NCBI GenBank assembly: GCA_963812525.1
Contig: CAWEVL010000011.1
Location: forward strand, 806,001 to 870,000
DNA: 64,000 bases
From: Bog-756 sp963812525
GTDB taxonomy: Bacteria; Actinomycetota; Acidimicrobiia; Acidimicrobiales; RAAP-2
Direction of reading: 5' to 3'
The notes beneath the pieces were generated by a model, which saw nothing but the letters and a program-made list of their open reading frames with translations, did no database searches and was not told the DNA's origin. Shown here one piece after another: positions 27,849-38,724 of the stretch. Within the stretch, counting starts at the first letter, position 1. Each line of letters opens with the position of its first letter. A program made the position numbers and the translations under genes.

Positions 27849-27879
27849 CCCCCCCGGTCTCGCCCGGCCGCAGGTGCCG

Positions 27880-28134
27880 TCAGGCCGTCGCGGCGCCGAC
27901 GGGGCCGAGTGCCTTTTTGCCGAGACTTACCCAGAACTCGTTCAAACCGACCCTGGGTTTCTTCACGTAACCCACGATGACTCTCCAGCCCCGACCAACG
28001 GGATGAGCACCCAGAACCCGGTGATGCCGGTCACCGGAGGTTCGCGACCTTCCCGGGCGTAGAGATGGCCGACCTCTGCGGGTCATGAGGAAGACGTTCA
28101 CGATCCCGAGCAGAATGGCCAGACGCAGCCCCAC
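27880..28134 (-). CDS. Possible small membrane protein, frameshifted
   Basis: From ATG 28134 the frame reads MGLRLAILLGIVNVFLMTRR, a good membrane helix. In another frame PPVTGITGFWVLIPLVGAG forms a second helix. The first frame ends YVKKPRVGLNEFWVSLGKKALGPVG. The arrangement recalls DUF4234-like short membrane proteins, but the join needs two frame changes. It overlaps the expected 5' end of the opposite-strand ATP-grasp gene, which itself seems truncated. Confidence 0.3.
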   Translation of the reverse strand: MGLRLAILLGIVNVFLMTRRGRPSLRPGRSRTSGDRHHRVLGAHPVGRGWRVIVGYVKKPRVGLNEFWVSLGKKALGPVGAATA

Positions 28135-28163
28135 TCCGCACCGGTGCCACCCGGCCCACCGGT

Positions 28164-29207
28164 GTGGTGGCCCTCAACGACCGGCACCGCTCCCTGCTCG
28201 CCACCGCGGCCGACGGCCTGGGCCTCGACTTCCACTCGCCGAAGGTGGCCCGACGCCAGTCGAACAAGTAGCCTACCAAGCGCCAGGCCATGCAGACCGC
28301 CGGACTTCCCGTCCCGCCGTACCGGGAGGTCCCCTACGGGCTGACGGATCACGACGCCGAGCTGTTGGCCGGCTCGGTGGACCTCCCGGCCGTACGAAGC
28401 CCCGGGCCGGCGATGGAAGCCGCGACGTCCATAGGTGCACTCCGTCGAGAAGTTCGACCGACTGGTCACTAGGTCGTCGACGACCGGACGGACCGGCTGG
28501 CTCCCGAGGGCTATCTCGCGGGCACCACCCGACCGGTGTCCCGATTTGCCGACGTGGTCTCGGTCGAGAGCTTCGTCCGCGCCGGTGCCATCGAGCATCT
28601 CGCCGTCACCGGACGCTTCCCGTTCGCCGAGCCCTTCCGAGAGACGGGGAGCGTGCTCCCCGCCGATCTCGAAGCGGACGACGCCCAGGCCGCCTGCGAA
28701 CTGGCATCCGCCGCGGTGACGGCACTCGGGACCCGAACCGGGTGTCAGCACACCGAGCTCAAATTCACGCCGGAAGGACCCGCGGTAGTGGAGGTCAACG
28801 GCCGGGTCGGCGGCGGTGTGCCCGAGTTGATGGCACTCGCCGGCGGCGAGGTGTCCCTCTACCGGGTCGCCGTCGAACTGGCTCTCGGAATGGCGCCATC
28901 GGTCGAGCTCCCCCTCACCTTCCCCCGGGTGGCCTACCGCAGGATCGCCACGCCGCCGGTCACCGCCCACCGTGTGGTCGGCATGGTGGGGCACGAGCAC
29001 CTCCAGGACGTGCCCGGCGTGGACGAGATCACCATCAACCGACTGCCGGGAGACCCGGTCGACTGGCGACTGGGCCTCGGGGAGTTCATCTTCAGCGCCT
29101 TCGGCTCGGCCGACGACTACGACCAGGTCGAGGAGCGGTGCGCGGCGATCGACGGGACCGTCGACGTGGTCTACGACACCGAGACCTACGCCCGGACCGG
29201 CCGGTAG
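28164..29207 (+). CDS. ATP-grasp domain protein, N-terminally truncated and frameshifted
   Basis: ATP-grasp ligases join a carboxylate to an amine or thiol via an acyl phosphate. Visible are GVVALNDRHRSLLATAADGLGL, then KRQAMQTAGLPVPPYREV (start of the ATP-binding region). A clean 224-codon frame (28536-29207) follows, with TELKFTPEGPAVVEVNGRVGGGVPELMALAGG, where the Glu and Asn bind Mg-ATP. LALGMAPSV and a C-terminal domain follow. The usual N-terminal domain of about 95 residues is missing: upstream DNA encodes something else. Frame changes lie near 28275, 28400 and 28530. It may be a relic or a rearranged gene. Confidence 0.65.
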
Positions 29208-29334
29208 GCCCGAGGCACGACACTGCACAGGCGGCGACCCCGGGCTGCCACGGCGAGGGAGGTGCCGATAGTGTCGACCCCGGAGCGGGCTCGGGAGGTC
29301 CCGCTCCACTCACCACGGTCGACCGGGAGGGGAC

Positions 29335-29849
29335 ATGCCCACCATCGAAGACCTGGCGGGCAGGTGACCGCCCTGGGACGGAGGGTCGAGTCCGCCGAGT
29401 CGGTCCTCCAGCTCCAGGGCCTCAAGGCCCGCTACGGGGACCTGGTGGATCAGCGGTTCTGGTGCGGTCGACAGGTCGACCAGGACAGCCTGCGCCCTCG
29501 CCGGGGCCGCCGCCTCACTGTTCACCAACGACGCGGTCTGGGACGGGGGGACGGGACTCGGGCGCCACGTGGGCCGGGCGGCCATCGCCGCCCGCCTGGC
29601 CCGACCGACGCTGACCTTCTCGAGGCACCTGTTCGTGAAGCCCCGCATCGACGTCGACGGGGACCGGGCGAGGGGTCGATGGGACCTTCTCAGCCCCTGT
29701 CGCCGAGCGGACGGGTCCTCGTGGTGGATGTGTGGGTTCGAGGACGATGAGTACCTCCGGGTGGACGGAGTCTGGCTCCACCAGAGGATGGCCCTGACCA
29801 CCGTGTTCCTGTCCCGGGTGGACCAGGGCTGGTCACCGTCCTGGCCTGA
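29335..29849 (+). CDS. SnoaL-like domain protein, frameshifted
   Basis: ATG 29335 has GGGAGGGG just upstream. The start MPTIEDLAGR leads, after a one-base change near 29365, into VESAESVLQLQGLKARYGDLVDQRF. It continues ASLFTNDAVWDGG, VGRAAIAARL, TFSRHLFVKPRIDVDGDRARGRWDLL, then WMCGFEDDEYLRVDGVWLHQRM. This is the SnoaL-like type found with ring-hydroxylating or dehydratase enzymes. A stop at 29847-29849 (VTVLA then TGA) gives a natural end in another frame. It precedes the formate-THF ligase gene by about 110 bp; the substrate is unknown. Confidence 0.6.
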
Positions 29850-29961
29850 GGGACACCTACCCGCCGCTCTCGTGCCCCGGTCACGGTGGCGGCACTACGA
29901 TGCTCGGTCAGGCCGGGCCTGCGAACCGGGTTACCGCGAGCGAGGGGCGGCATGCCGACCG

Positions 29962-31695
29962 ATGCCCGGATCAGTCACGACCGTGACCGACGAGAGCCAA
30001 CTGACGGCACTGGACATCGCCCGCAAGGCCACCCTGCTGCCCATCACCGCGGTGGCCCGGGACATGGGGATCGCCGAGGACCTCCTCCAGCCCTACGGCG
30101 ACTACGTGGCCAAGGTCCGGCTCGACGCCATCGACGCCCTGGCCGACCGCCCCAAGGCCCGCTACGTGGTGGTCACGGCGGTCACCCCCACCCCGCTCGG
30201 CGAGGGCAAGACCACCACCACCCTCGGCCTGGCCCAGGGGATGCGCCATATCGGCCAGCGGGCCACCGCGGCCATCCGCCAGGCCTCGATGGGCCCGACC
30301 TTCGGGATCAAGGGCGGGGCGGCGGGCGGCGGCTACAGCCAGGCCGCCCCGTTCGAGGCCCTCAATCTGCATCTGACCGGGGACATGCACGCCGTCACCG
30401 CCGCCCACAACACGCTGTCCGCCATGGTCGACAACCACCTCTACCAGGGCAACGAGCTCGACCTCGACCCCTCCAGCATCACGTGGCGCCGGGTCCTCGA
30501 CGTCAACGACCGAGCCCTGCGCAACATCGTCATCGGCCTCGGCACCCGCCGAGGACGGGGTGCCCCGCCAGACCGGCTTCGACATCACCGCGGCCTGCGA
30601 GGTCATGGCCATCCTGGCCCTGTCGACGTCGCTGCGGGACATGCGCCGCCGACTGGGGCGAGATCGTCGTCGGCTTCACCGCCAAGGGCGCGCCGGTGAC
30701 CGCCGAGCAGCTCCGGGCCGCCGGGGCCATGGCCGTGATCATGCGGGACGCCATCAAGCCCAACCTGCTGCAGACGCTCGAGAACACGCCGGTCCTGGTC
30801 CACGCCGGGCCGTTCGGGAACATCGCCCACGGCAACTCGTCGGTCGATCGCCGACCTGATCGGCATCCACACCGGCGACTTCCTCATCACCGAAGCCGGC
30901 TTCGGGGCCGACATGGGGGCCGAGCGGTTCTTCAACATCAAGTGCCGGGTGTCGGGACTGGTGCCCGACGCCGCGGTCATCGTGACCACGGTCCGCGCCC
31001 TCAAGGCCCATTCGGGCGCCCACCGGATCGTGGCCGGCAAGCCGCTGCCGGCGGCCCTGCTGTCCGAGAACCCCGACGAGGTGCGCGCCGGAGGGGCCAA
31101 CCTCCGCAAGCAGATCGAGAACGTGCTCCTCCACGGGGTGACGCCGGTGGTGGCCATCAACGCCTTTCCCGAGGACTTCCCGTCCGAGTACGCCGCCATC
31201 CGCGAGATCGCCGACTCCATGGGGGTGCGCTCCGCGGTGACCACCCACTTCCGCGACGGCGGGGCCGGGGCCACCGAGCTGGCCGAGGCCGTGGTGGCGG
31301 CGGCCGAGGAACCCAGCGAATTCCGCTTCCTCTATCCGCTCCGAGGCGTCGCTGCGGGAGAAGATCGAGACCATCGCCACCCGGGTGTACGGCGCCGACG
31401 GCGTCGACTACCTGCCCGCGGCGGCCCGCAGCCTCGACCTGTTCGAAGCCAACGGGTTCGGGGGGCTTTCCCATCTGCATCGCCAAGACCCACCTGTCGA
31501 TCTCCTCGGACCCGTCCCTGAAGGGCGCCCCGACCGGCTGGCGGCTCCCGGTCCGCGAGGTGCGGGCCTCGGCCGGGGCCGGGTTCATCTACGCCATCTG
31601 CGGCGACATGCGGACCATGCCCGGGTTGGGCCGGCACCCGGCGGCCGAGCGACATCGACCTCGACGAGAACGGCGACATCGTCGGGCTGTACTGA
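29962..31695 (+). CDS. fhs: Formate-tetrahydrofolate ligase, frameshifted
   Basis: The enzyme makes 10-formyl-THF from formate, THF and ATP for one-carbon metabolism. It is unmistakable. IARKATLLPITAVARDMGI and the P-loop TPTPLGEGKTTTTLGL come first. IRQASMGPTFGIKGGAAGGGYSQ, LTGDMHAVTAAHNTLSA and GFDITAACEVMAIL follow. AGFGADMGAERFFNIKCR, GVTPVVAINAFPEDFPSE and SDPSLKGAPTGWRLPVREVRASAGAGFIY are also present. About 577 codons is near the usual 555-560. ATG 29962 is chosen, with GTG 29983 as an alternative. Frame changes lie near 30545, 30648, 30845, 31345, 31465 and 31645. Confidence 0.92.
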
Positions 31696-31789
31696 CGGAG
31701 CCACGGACCCGGGGGCCGACCCGGGGCCGGCGGTGGGTGAAGGGAGGTCCGAGCAGCGTGGCTGGTAACGTCCGCCGGCGGAGCGCCTG

Positions 31790-32750
31790 ATGCAGAAGAC
31801 CCTCGTCGAAGCGCGCCCGCCGGCTCGAGGCCGCCATCACGGCCCCGACGTCGTCGCCGGTTCTCCCGACTGCCGGCTGATCGGGGTGGGCCTGGCGTTG
31901 ACGGCGTGCGGCTCGTCCTCGGCCCACCCCCGGCGACCACCGAACCTCCGCCGCAGCCTCGACGCGCACGGCCGCCGCCGCGGTGGCGGCGGCCGCGGCG
32001 AAGACCACGACCCTCCGATCGCCTTCACCATGGCCTTCCGCCGCGCCACGGCCCCTACGGCGTCGTCGACGCCAGTGGGAGCGTACGGCCTGGTCGACTT
32101 CACCGGCCCCTCGGGAACCATCACCCTCGAGCTGCCCGGCGGGCCGGGGTCCCGGGAGCAGATGGTCTTCCTGCCCGGGACGGTGTTCGTGAAGCCGCCG
32201 TCATCGAGCCTCCCCCTTGCAGCCCGGGCGGCCCTGGATCTTCGCCAACTTCGCCGACATCGCCAAATTCCAGGTCAAGTTCCCCCCGTACATCGTGCAG
32301 ACCGAGTCGGTGAATCCGGCCCTCGCCCTGGCCGAACTGGCCTGGGGAGACCACGGCCGCCCCGCTACGGCACGGTGTTCGACGGGGTCCCGACTTACCG
32401 CTACCGGGCCACGGTCGGCCTCGGCCTGGCGTTGGCCCGTGCCACCGGCCCGGCGGCCGCCGTCTTCGTCCAGGCCATCACGACGGAGATCGCGGCATCG
32501 GGGGGGAACCCGTTCGCGGCACCGGTCTCCATCCCCATGGACGCATGGGTCGACGCGACGGGTCGCGTTATCGGTGCCCGGGTGACCCCCCCGGGGGCCG
32601 GGATCGGGACCGTGACCCTCTCGCTCGACCGGTTCGGATCGGCGGTCGCAGGCGACCAAGCCCCCGCGGTCCAAGGTGGTCGACATCGCCGCCATGATCC
32701 CCGGCGGGGAACAGGAAGCCCTCAACGGGGGCGACTCCGATGGGGCCTGA
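31790..32750 (+). CDS. Lipoprotein (LppX/LprG-like possible), frameshifted
   Basis: A signal with lipobox LTAC (LIGVGLALTACGSSSA) is visible near 31880-31925. An Ala/Thr-rich linker follows. Then comes a beta-rich domain: YGLVDFTGPSGTITLELPG, QMVFLPGTVFVKPP, FANFADIAKFQVKFPPYIVQTE. GVPTYRYRATVGLGLAL, then PMDAWVDATGRVIGARV, follow. The last pattern (D/G-x-x-T-x-R-Y, then D-A-W-V-D) is that of mycobacterial LppX/LprAFG and similar outer-leaflet lipid carriers. Frame changes lie near 31835, 31930, 32215, 32350 and 32660. The ABC transporter follows after 6 bp, so co-transcription is likely. Confidence 0.6.
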
Positions 32751-32756
32751 GCGCAC

Positions 32757-33736
32757 GTGGAGCCCGACGTGACCAGCCCGGGCCCGGTCGGAGACCACCC
32801 ACCGGCCGTCCAGATCGAACACCTGACCAAGCGGCTGGGCAACGGCGTGACCGCCGTGGACGATCTCAGCCTGACCGTCGAGGTCGGCCAGGTGATGGGC
32901 CTGGTGGGACCGAACGGATCGGGAAAGACCATCACCTTCAAGATCCTGCTCGGGCTTGGTCCGCCCGACCGCCGGGCGGGCCTCGATCTTCGGCGAGCCG
33001 GTCCGGCCCGGCGCCCCCGTGCTGGCGCGGGTGGGCGCCCTGGTGGACGGCCCGGGGTTCGTCCCCCACCTGTCCGGCCGACGCAACCTCGACCTGGCCT
33101 GCCGACTGGTCCGACTGGCCGGGGGGAGCCCGATCTGGAGGGAGCGGTGGCCATGGCCGGCCTGGGCACGGCCATCGACCGACCGTTCGCCGACTACTCA
33201 CACGGCATGCGCTACCGCCTGGCGCTGGCCCAGGCCCTCCTCGGGGGGCCCGATCTCCTGATCCTCGACGAGCCCACCACGGGCATGGACCCGGCCCAGG
33301 TGCTGGAGGTGCGCAAGGCCATCGCCACCAGTGTGGCCGCCGGCGCCACCGTCCTGCTCTCCAGCCATGACTTCTCGGAGATCGAGCTCGTCTGCACGCA
33401 CGCCGCCGTCCTGCGGGACGGCCGACTGGTGGCCTCGGGATCCATGGCCGAGCTGGTCGGGCAGCGTCCGCGGATCCGGCTGGGGATCGGCACGCCCGAC
33501 CGGGCGCTGCCCGTCCTCCGGGCCGTGGCCGGCGTCACCCGGGCCGACATCGTGGGCGAGGGTGCGGTGCTCGTCGAGGGCAGGCTCCGTCCGCGCCGGC
33601 CGACCTCGTCCGTGCCCTGGACGCCGCCGGGATCGCCGTGGCGGAGTTCCGCGGCGGCACCTTCGAGGACTCCTATCTCGCACTCTTCGAGGACGGCAGC
33701 GGTCCTGACGACGAGCCACCCCCGCGAGTGACTTGA
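32757..33736 (+). CDS. ABC transporter ATP-binding protein, frameshifted
   Basis: This is the nucleotide-binding subunit of an ABC-2 type exporter. Walker A is GLVGPNGSGKTI. The signature is DYSHGMRYRLALAQAL (YSHGM in place of LSGGQ, normal for this branch). Walker B is DLLILDEPTTGMDP, and the switch His is in VLLSSHDFSE. The C-terminal extension (RLGIGTPDRALPVL, then FRGGTFEDSYLALFED) is typical of antibiotic or lantibiotic type NBDs. GTG 32757 is the start. Frame changes lie near 32970, 33125 and 33600. The stop overlaps the TTG start of the first permease as TTGA. Confidence 0.85.
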
Positions 33737-34577
33737 TCGCCGTCGAGTGGACCAAGCAGGTCCGGCGGGCCAAGACCTACGTGACCTTGGGTATGGTGGC
33801 CGGCTTCGCGCTGGTCCTGACCGTGGCCCTGGCCGCCACCGGCCCGGGACAGGTGGAGTTCGTGGGCGATCTTCCACTGGTGATGGTGCCGAGGACCTCC
33901 GGGCCTCAGCGTGCCGCTCATCGCCCTCAACAGCACGATGAAGTTCTTCCTCCCGCTGGCCGTCTCGTTCTTCGCCGGCGAGGCGGTGGCCGGCGAGGCC
34001 GGGTGGGGCAGCCTCCGCTACCTGCTGGCCCGACCGGTGTCCCGCGCCCGGGTGCTCTGGTCCAAGGCGGCGGTGGCGGCCGTGTTGTCGTTGGTGGCGG
34101 TGGTCACCCTGAGCGTCGTGGCCGTCCTGGTCGGGGGCCTGGCGTTCGGTTGGCACCCCCTGCACGTGATCGACGGGGGCGCCTCGAGTCCGGGTCACCC
34201 GATGGGGGCCACCCTGTCCACCGGCGCCGTGCTGGGTGACCTCGGGCTGTCCACGCTGTACGTCGTGGCCGGGATGGCCAGCATCTTCGCCGTGGCCTTC
34301 TTCCTGTCCACCACCACACGCCGGCCGCTGGTGGCGGTGGCCGGGGGCGTGGCGCTGACCATCGTCTCCCGGGTCTTCAACGCCGACTACCTGCCCGGGG
34401 TGGCCGTGGTCAACCGGTACATGCCCAACAACGACATCGATCTCTGGAACCACCTCTTCGTCCGCCCCGCCGTCGACCCAGGGATTTGCCCACTTCCTGA
34501 CCCTGCAGGCGGTGTACTTCGTGGTCTTCATGGGACTGGCCCACTGGTGGTTCACCCGGAAGGACATCCTCGATTGA
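33733..34577 (+). CDS. ABC-2 type permease, copy 1, frameshifted
   Basis: Translation probably starts at TTG 33733 (LIAVEWTKQVRRAKTY), coupled to the ATPase gene. It has six predicted helices. IALNSTMKFFLPLAVSFFAGEAVAGEAGWGSLRYLLARPVSRARVLWSKAAVAAVLSL is the most conserved part. After STTTRRPLVAVAGGVALTIVSRVF there is a large loop and a last helix (AVYFVVFMGLAHWWF), then RKDILD. Frame changes lie near 33900 and 34485. It is a clear paralogue of the next gene and probably forms a heterodimeric channel with it. Confidence 0.8.
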
Positions 34578-35413
34578 TCGCCATCGAGCTGATCAAGCAG
34601 CTCCGTCGGCCGAGGGCGTGGATCGTCTTCGGGGTCCTGGCCGGCGTGGCCGGGGTGGTCACGCTGATCATCGCCCTGACCAGTGCCGGAACTCCCGAGC
34701 GCATCGGGAACTGGGGATCGGTGGTCCCGAACTCCTCGGGCTTCACCATGGGCCTGATCGGCCTCAACGCCCTGCTGCTCTTCCTCATCCCGCTGGCCGT
34801 GGCCGTCTTCGCCGGGGAGTGCGTGGCGGGGGACGCCGGCTGGGGCAGCCTCCGCTATCTGCTGACCCGGCCGGTGTCGAGGGAGCGCGTGCTGGCCAGC
34901 AAGGCAGTGGTGGCCGCCCTGCTCTCCCTCGGAGCGGTGGCGGTGGTCGTCGTGGCCGGCGTGCTCTCGGGGGTGATGGCCTTCGGCTGGCATTCGCTGG
35001 CTGTGTTGGATCTCCAGCACAGCACCCCGTTCTCCAGCGGGCAGTCCACCCTGACCCCCCTGGCCGCACTGGGCCGCCTGGGCCTGGCCGTACTGGTCGT
35101 GGCCGGCACCATGCTCAGCACCTTCGCCTTCGCCCTGCTGTGCTCCACCCTCACCGATCGGGCCTTCAGCGCGGTGGCCGGCGGCGTCCTGTTCGGGCTG
35201 GTGTCCCGTTCCCTCGACAACATCCCCGGCCTGCACGCCCTGACCCCCTGGCTCCCGCTGACCGACCAGGGCACCGACATCTGGAACGGCCTGTTCTTCA
35301 CTCCCACCGACTGGAGCGGGCTCCCCCACCTGGCCGTCGTCCAGGGGGGCTATGCCGTCGTCCTGCTGTCGGCGGCCGCGGTGGCGTTCCACCGTCGCGA
35401 CGTGTTGAGCTGA
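34574..35413 (+). CDS. ABC-2 type permease, copy 2
   Basis: This intact frame of 279 codons runs from TTG 34574, which overlaps the stop of copy 1 (TTGA). It has six helices. Motifs repeat copy 1: IELIKQLRRPRAW, GLNALLLFLIPLAVAVFAGECVAGDAGWGSLRYLLTRPVSRERVLASKAVVAALLSL and FHRRDVL at the end. With the ATPase it should form a complete exporter. The substrate is unknown, but the upstream lipoprotein gene may encode a partner at the cell surface. Confidence 0.88.
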   Translation: MIAIELIKQLRRPRAWIVFGVLAGVAGVVTLIIALTSAGTPERIGNWGSVVPNSSGFTMGLIGLNALLLFLIPLAVAVFAGECVAGDAGWGSLRYLLTRPVSRERVLASKAVVAALLSLGAVAVVVVAGVLSGVMAFGWHSLAVLDLQHSTPFSSGQSTLTPLAALGRLGLAVLVVAGTMLSTFAFALLCSTLTDRAFSAVAGGVLFGLVSRSLDNIPGLHALTPWLPLTDQGTDIWNGLFFTPTDWSGLPHLAVVQGGYAVVLLSAAAVAFHRRDVLS

Positions 35414-35493
35414 CCGGCCCCGTCCGCGCTCGGGTCGGGCCCGGGGGGCGGCGGCCCGACGGGCCGCCTCGGCCCGACGGCGTCCCCGATCCG

Positions 35494-37091
35494 TCACGCC
35501 ATCACGTAGCCAGCGGCTCGCCGGCGTTCTCGATCTCCACTTGGCGGAGGGACCCGGGATCGAGTTGCTCCCGCGGCACGCCGTCGGAGCAGGACCATCG
35601 CCATCACCGTTCCCACCCCGACGCTGGCCGCCGCCACCAGGAAGGACAGGCGGAAGCCGCCGCTCAGGGCGGCGGCGGCCGACTGGCCCGCCGACTCCAG
35701 CCCGTTGGTGCGCTCGGTGGCGATGGTCCCGAGCACGGCCAGGCCCAAGGCCCCGGCCATCTGCATGGAGACGTTGACGATGCCCGAGCCCAGTCCGGCG
35801 TCGGCGTTGGGTACGTCGGCCATGGCGATGGACAGGAGGGGCATGAAGGACGTCCCCGCCCCGAACCCGATGAGCACGAAGGCCGGGGCCACCACGGTGG
35901 TGTACGACGACCCCGGTCCGATCCGGGTCAGCAGCAAGAGGCCCGCGGTGGCCGCCGTCATCCCGGGGACGAGCACCCGCTTGGCGCCGAACCGGGTGAC
36001 CAGCCGGGCGGTGACCCCGGTGGCGAGCAGACCCATGACCAGCGTGATGGGCAGGAAGCCCAGGCCGGTCATGATCGGGCCGTAGCCCAGAACGTTCTCC
36101 AGGTAGAGCGCCCCGAGGAAGAGCGTGGTGCTGATGCCGGCCATGAGAAAGGCGCGGATCATGCTGGAGTTGACCAACGTCGGGATCCGGAGGATGCGCA
36201 ACGGGAGGATGGGGTTGGCCAGACGGGACTCGAGCAGGACGAAGCCGGCCAGCAGCACCAGTGAGGCGGCGCCGAAGGCGAGCGTGTGGACCGAGACCCA
36301 TCCGTACTGGGTGGCCTCGATGATGGCGAAGATGCCGAGCATCAGGGCCAGGGTGACCATCACCGAGCCGGTGGCGTCGACGCCCTGACGGAGGCCCAGG
36401 CCCACGTTCTCGTGGATCAGGGCCCGGCCCAGGAGGAAGGTGGCCACGCCGACGGGTACGTTGATGAAGAAGATCCAGTGCCAGGACAGGGCCTGGGTGA
36501 GCACGCCTCCCACCAGCAACCCGATCGGCGCCTCCTCCCACGGCCACGAAGATGTAGGCGCTCATGGCCTTGGCCCGTTCCGCCGGCTCGGGGAACTCGG
36601 TGACGATGATGGCGAGGATCGCCGAGGCCGACAGGGCCCCGCCGACGCCCTGGACGAAGCGCCCGATGACCAGCATGGCCGGGCTCGGCGGCCGCCCCGC
36701 AGAGGATCGAGGCGGCGGTGAACACGGCGATGCCGGTCAGGAACACCCGCTTGCGGCCGACCAGGTCACCCAGGCGGCCGGCCATGAGCAGGAAGCTGGC
36801 GAAGGTGACCAGGAAGGCGTCCACCACCCAGATCAGGCCGGACTGGCTGAAGTGCAGGTCCCGCTGGATGGCCGGCAGGGCCACATTGACGATCGAGGCG
36901 TCCAGGGAGTTCATGAACATGCCCAGGCACACCACGACCAGGGCCCACCACCGCCGCCGGCCGGTCCGCGCCGTCCACCGGTGGGCAGGATGGCGCGGGC
37001 ATCGACCAGGTAGTAGTTCGCCCAGGGTGGGGGCATCAAATCGACGGGCGTTCGGGCAGGTCGGACCCAGGACCACCGGGTGGGCACCCAT
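35494..37091 (-). CDS. MFS transporter, DHA2 (EmrB/QacA) type, frameshifted
   Basis: This is a proton-coupled drug or metabolite exporter with 14 helices. The N-terminal part reads VVVCLGMFMNSLDASIVNVALPAIQRDLHFS, then WVVDAFLVTFASFLLMAGRLGDLVGRKRVFL (motif A). IGRFVQGVGGALSASAILAII, then WHWIFFINVPVGV (motif C region), and a clean 341-codon C-terminal frame to 35494 follow. Frame changes lie near 36690 and 36535. The visible 5' frame extends to GTG 37091, but the first 45 residues are not typical, so the start may be nearer 36990. Confidence 0.85.
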
Positions 37092-37299
37092 GACCGACCC
37101 CGGGTGCCGCCGCGCCGCACCGATTGCTTCGGATCATCGCAGGTGGCACACTGCGCCGGTGCACGACGAGGGGTCGGGAGGGCCAGGCTGGCGGGTGCTG
37201 GTTGTCCCCTTGGCCCTCACCGCCGTGCTCCTGACCGCCTGTGCGAGTATCTCCGGACGGGACTCCACCACCTCGTCACCCTCCGCCGCTGCCCGAAGC

Positions 37300-38095
<796 letters not shown>

Positions 38096-38710
38096 CGCTA
38101 CGTGAAGCAGCACGCCTCGGTGGCCACCGGGCCCGGCTTCCGGTTCGTCGACCAGGACGGGACGGACTACTCGGCCCCGAGTTACCCCCCGGCCGCCGGA
38201 CGGCCGGTGACCGGCTCGGGGAGCGGCACCCTTTCCCTCGTGGCCACCGGCGGATCGGGACCGGCCGCCGTCTCGGGCAACGGCCAGCTCCTGGCCCGCC
38301 TGGTGGCCCCGATCACCCCGGCTCGGGCCGCCAACGCCGTCACGGTGCCGGTCCCCTTCGGACGGCGGGCGGCCGTGGTCGTGGGCGCGCCCCGCCTGGC
38401 CCTGACCTACCGGGGCACCGTGGCCGCCGGGGCCCGCCCGACCCGGATCTTCGCCCAGCTGGTGGACCCCACCACCGGGCTGGTGCTCGGCAATCAGGTC
38501 ACCCCCGTCGCCGTCACGCTGGACGGCCACAGCCACACCACCTCGGTCCCGCTGGAGATGGTGGCGTACACCGGCCGGGCCCGGACCTCGGTGGACCTGC
38601 AGCTGGTGGCCACCACCGTGGCCTACGCCCGACCTCAGCTGGATGGGTCCGTTCACTTGGCCCACATCGGCGTCTCCCTACCGGTGGCGGCCGGCATGGC
38701 TCCCCGGTAG
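38096..38710 (+). CDS. C-terminal domain of a CocE/NonD (X-Pro dipeptidyl-peptidase-like) hydrolase
   Basis: A clean frame reads FRFVDQDGTDYSAPSYPPA, then PRLALTYRGTVAAGARPTRIFAQLVDPTTGLVLGNQVTPV. VTLDGHSHTTSVPLEMVAYT and VDLQLVATTVAYARPQLDGSVHLAHIGVSLP follow. This is the jelly-roll domain found at the C-terminus of S15/CocE-like hydrolases. The catalytic alpha/beta part should lie upstream but is replaced by the C-homopolymer tract. With the lipobox at 37159 it may be one secreted lipoprotein hydrolase. Confidence 0.6.
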   Translation, partial: RYVKQHASVATGPGFRFVDQDGTDYSAPSYPPAAGRPVTGSGSGTLSLVATGGSGPAAVSGNGQLLARLVAPITPARAANAVTVPVPFGRRAAVVVGAPRLALTYRGTVAAGARPTRIFAQLVDPTTGLVLGNQVTPVAVTLDGHSHTTSVPLEMVAYTGRARTSVDLQLVATTVAYARPQLDGSVHLAHIGVSLPVAAGMAPR

Positions 38711-38724
38711 CGGGCCGCCGGCCC

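Noticed and set aside
33212..36676. A 1154-codon open frame on the minus strand
   Set aside because: Only its first part (36676 to about 36540) is real MFS sequence. The rest is antisense to the ABC genes, has no domains and exists because stop codons are rare in GC-rich DNA.
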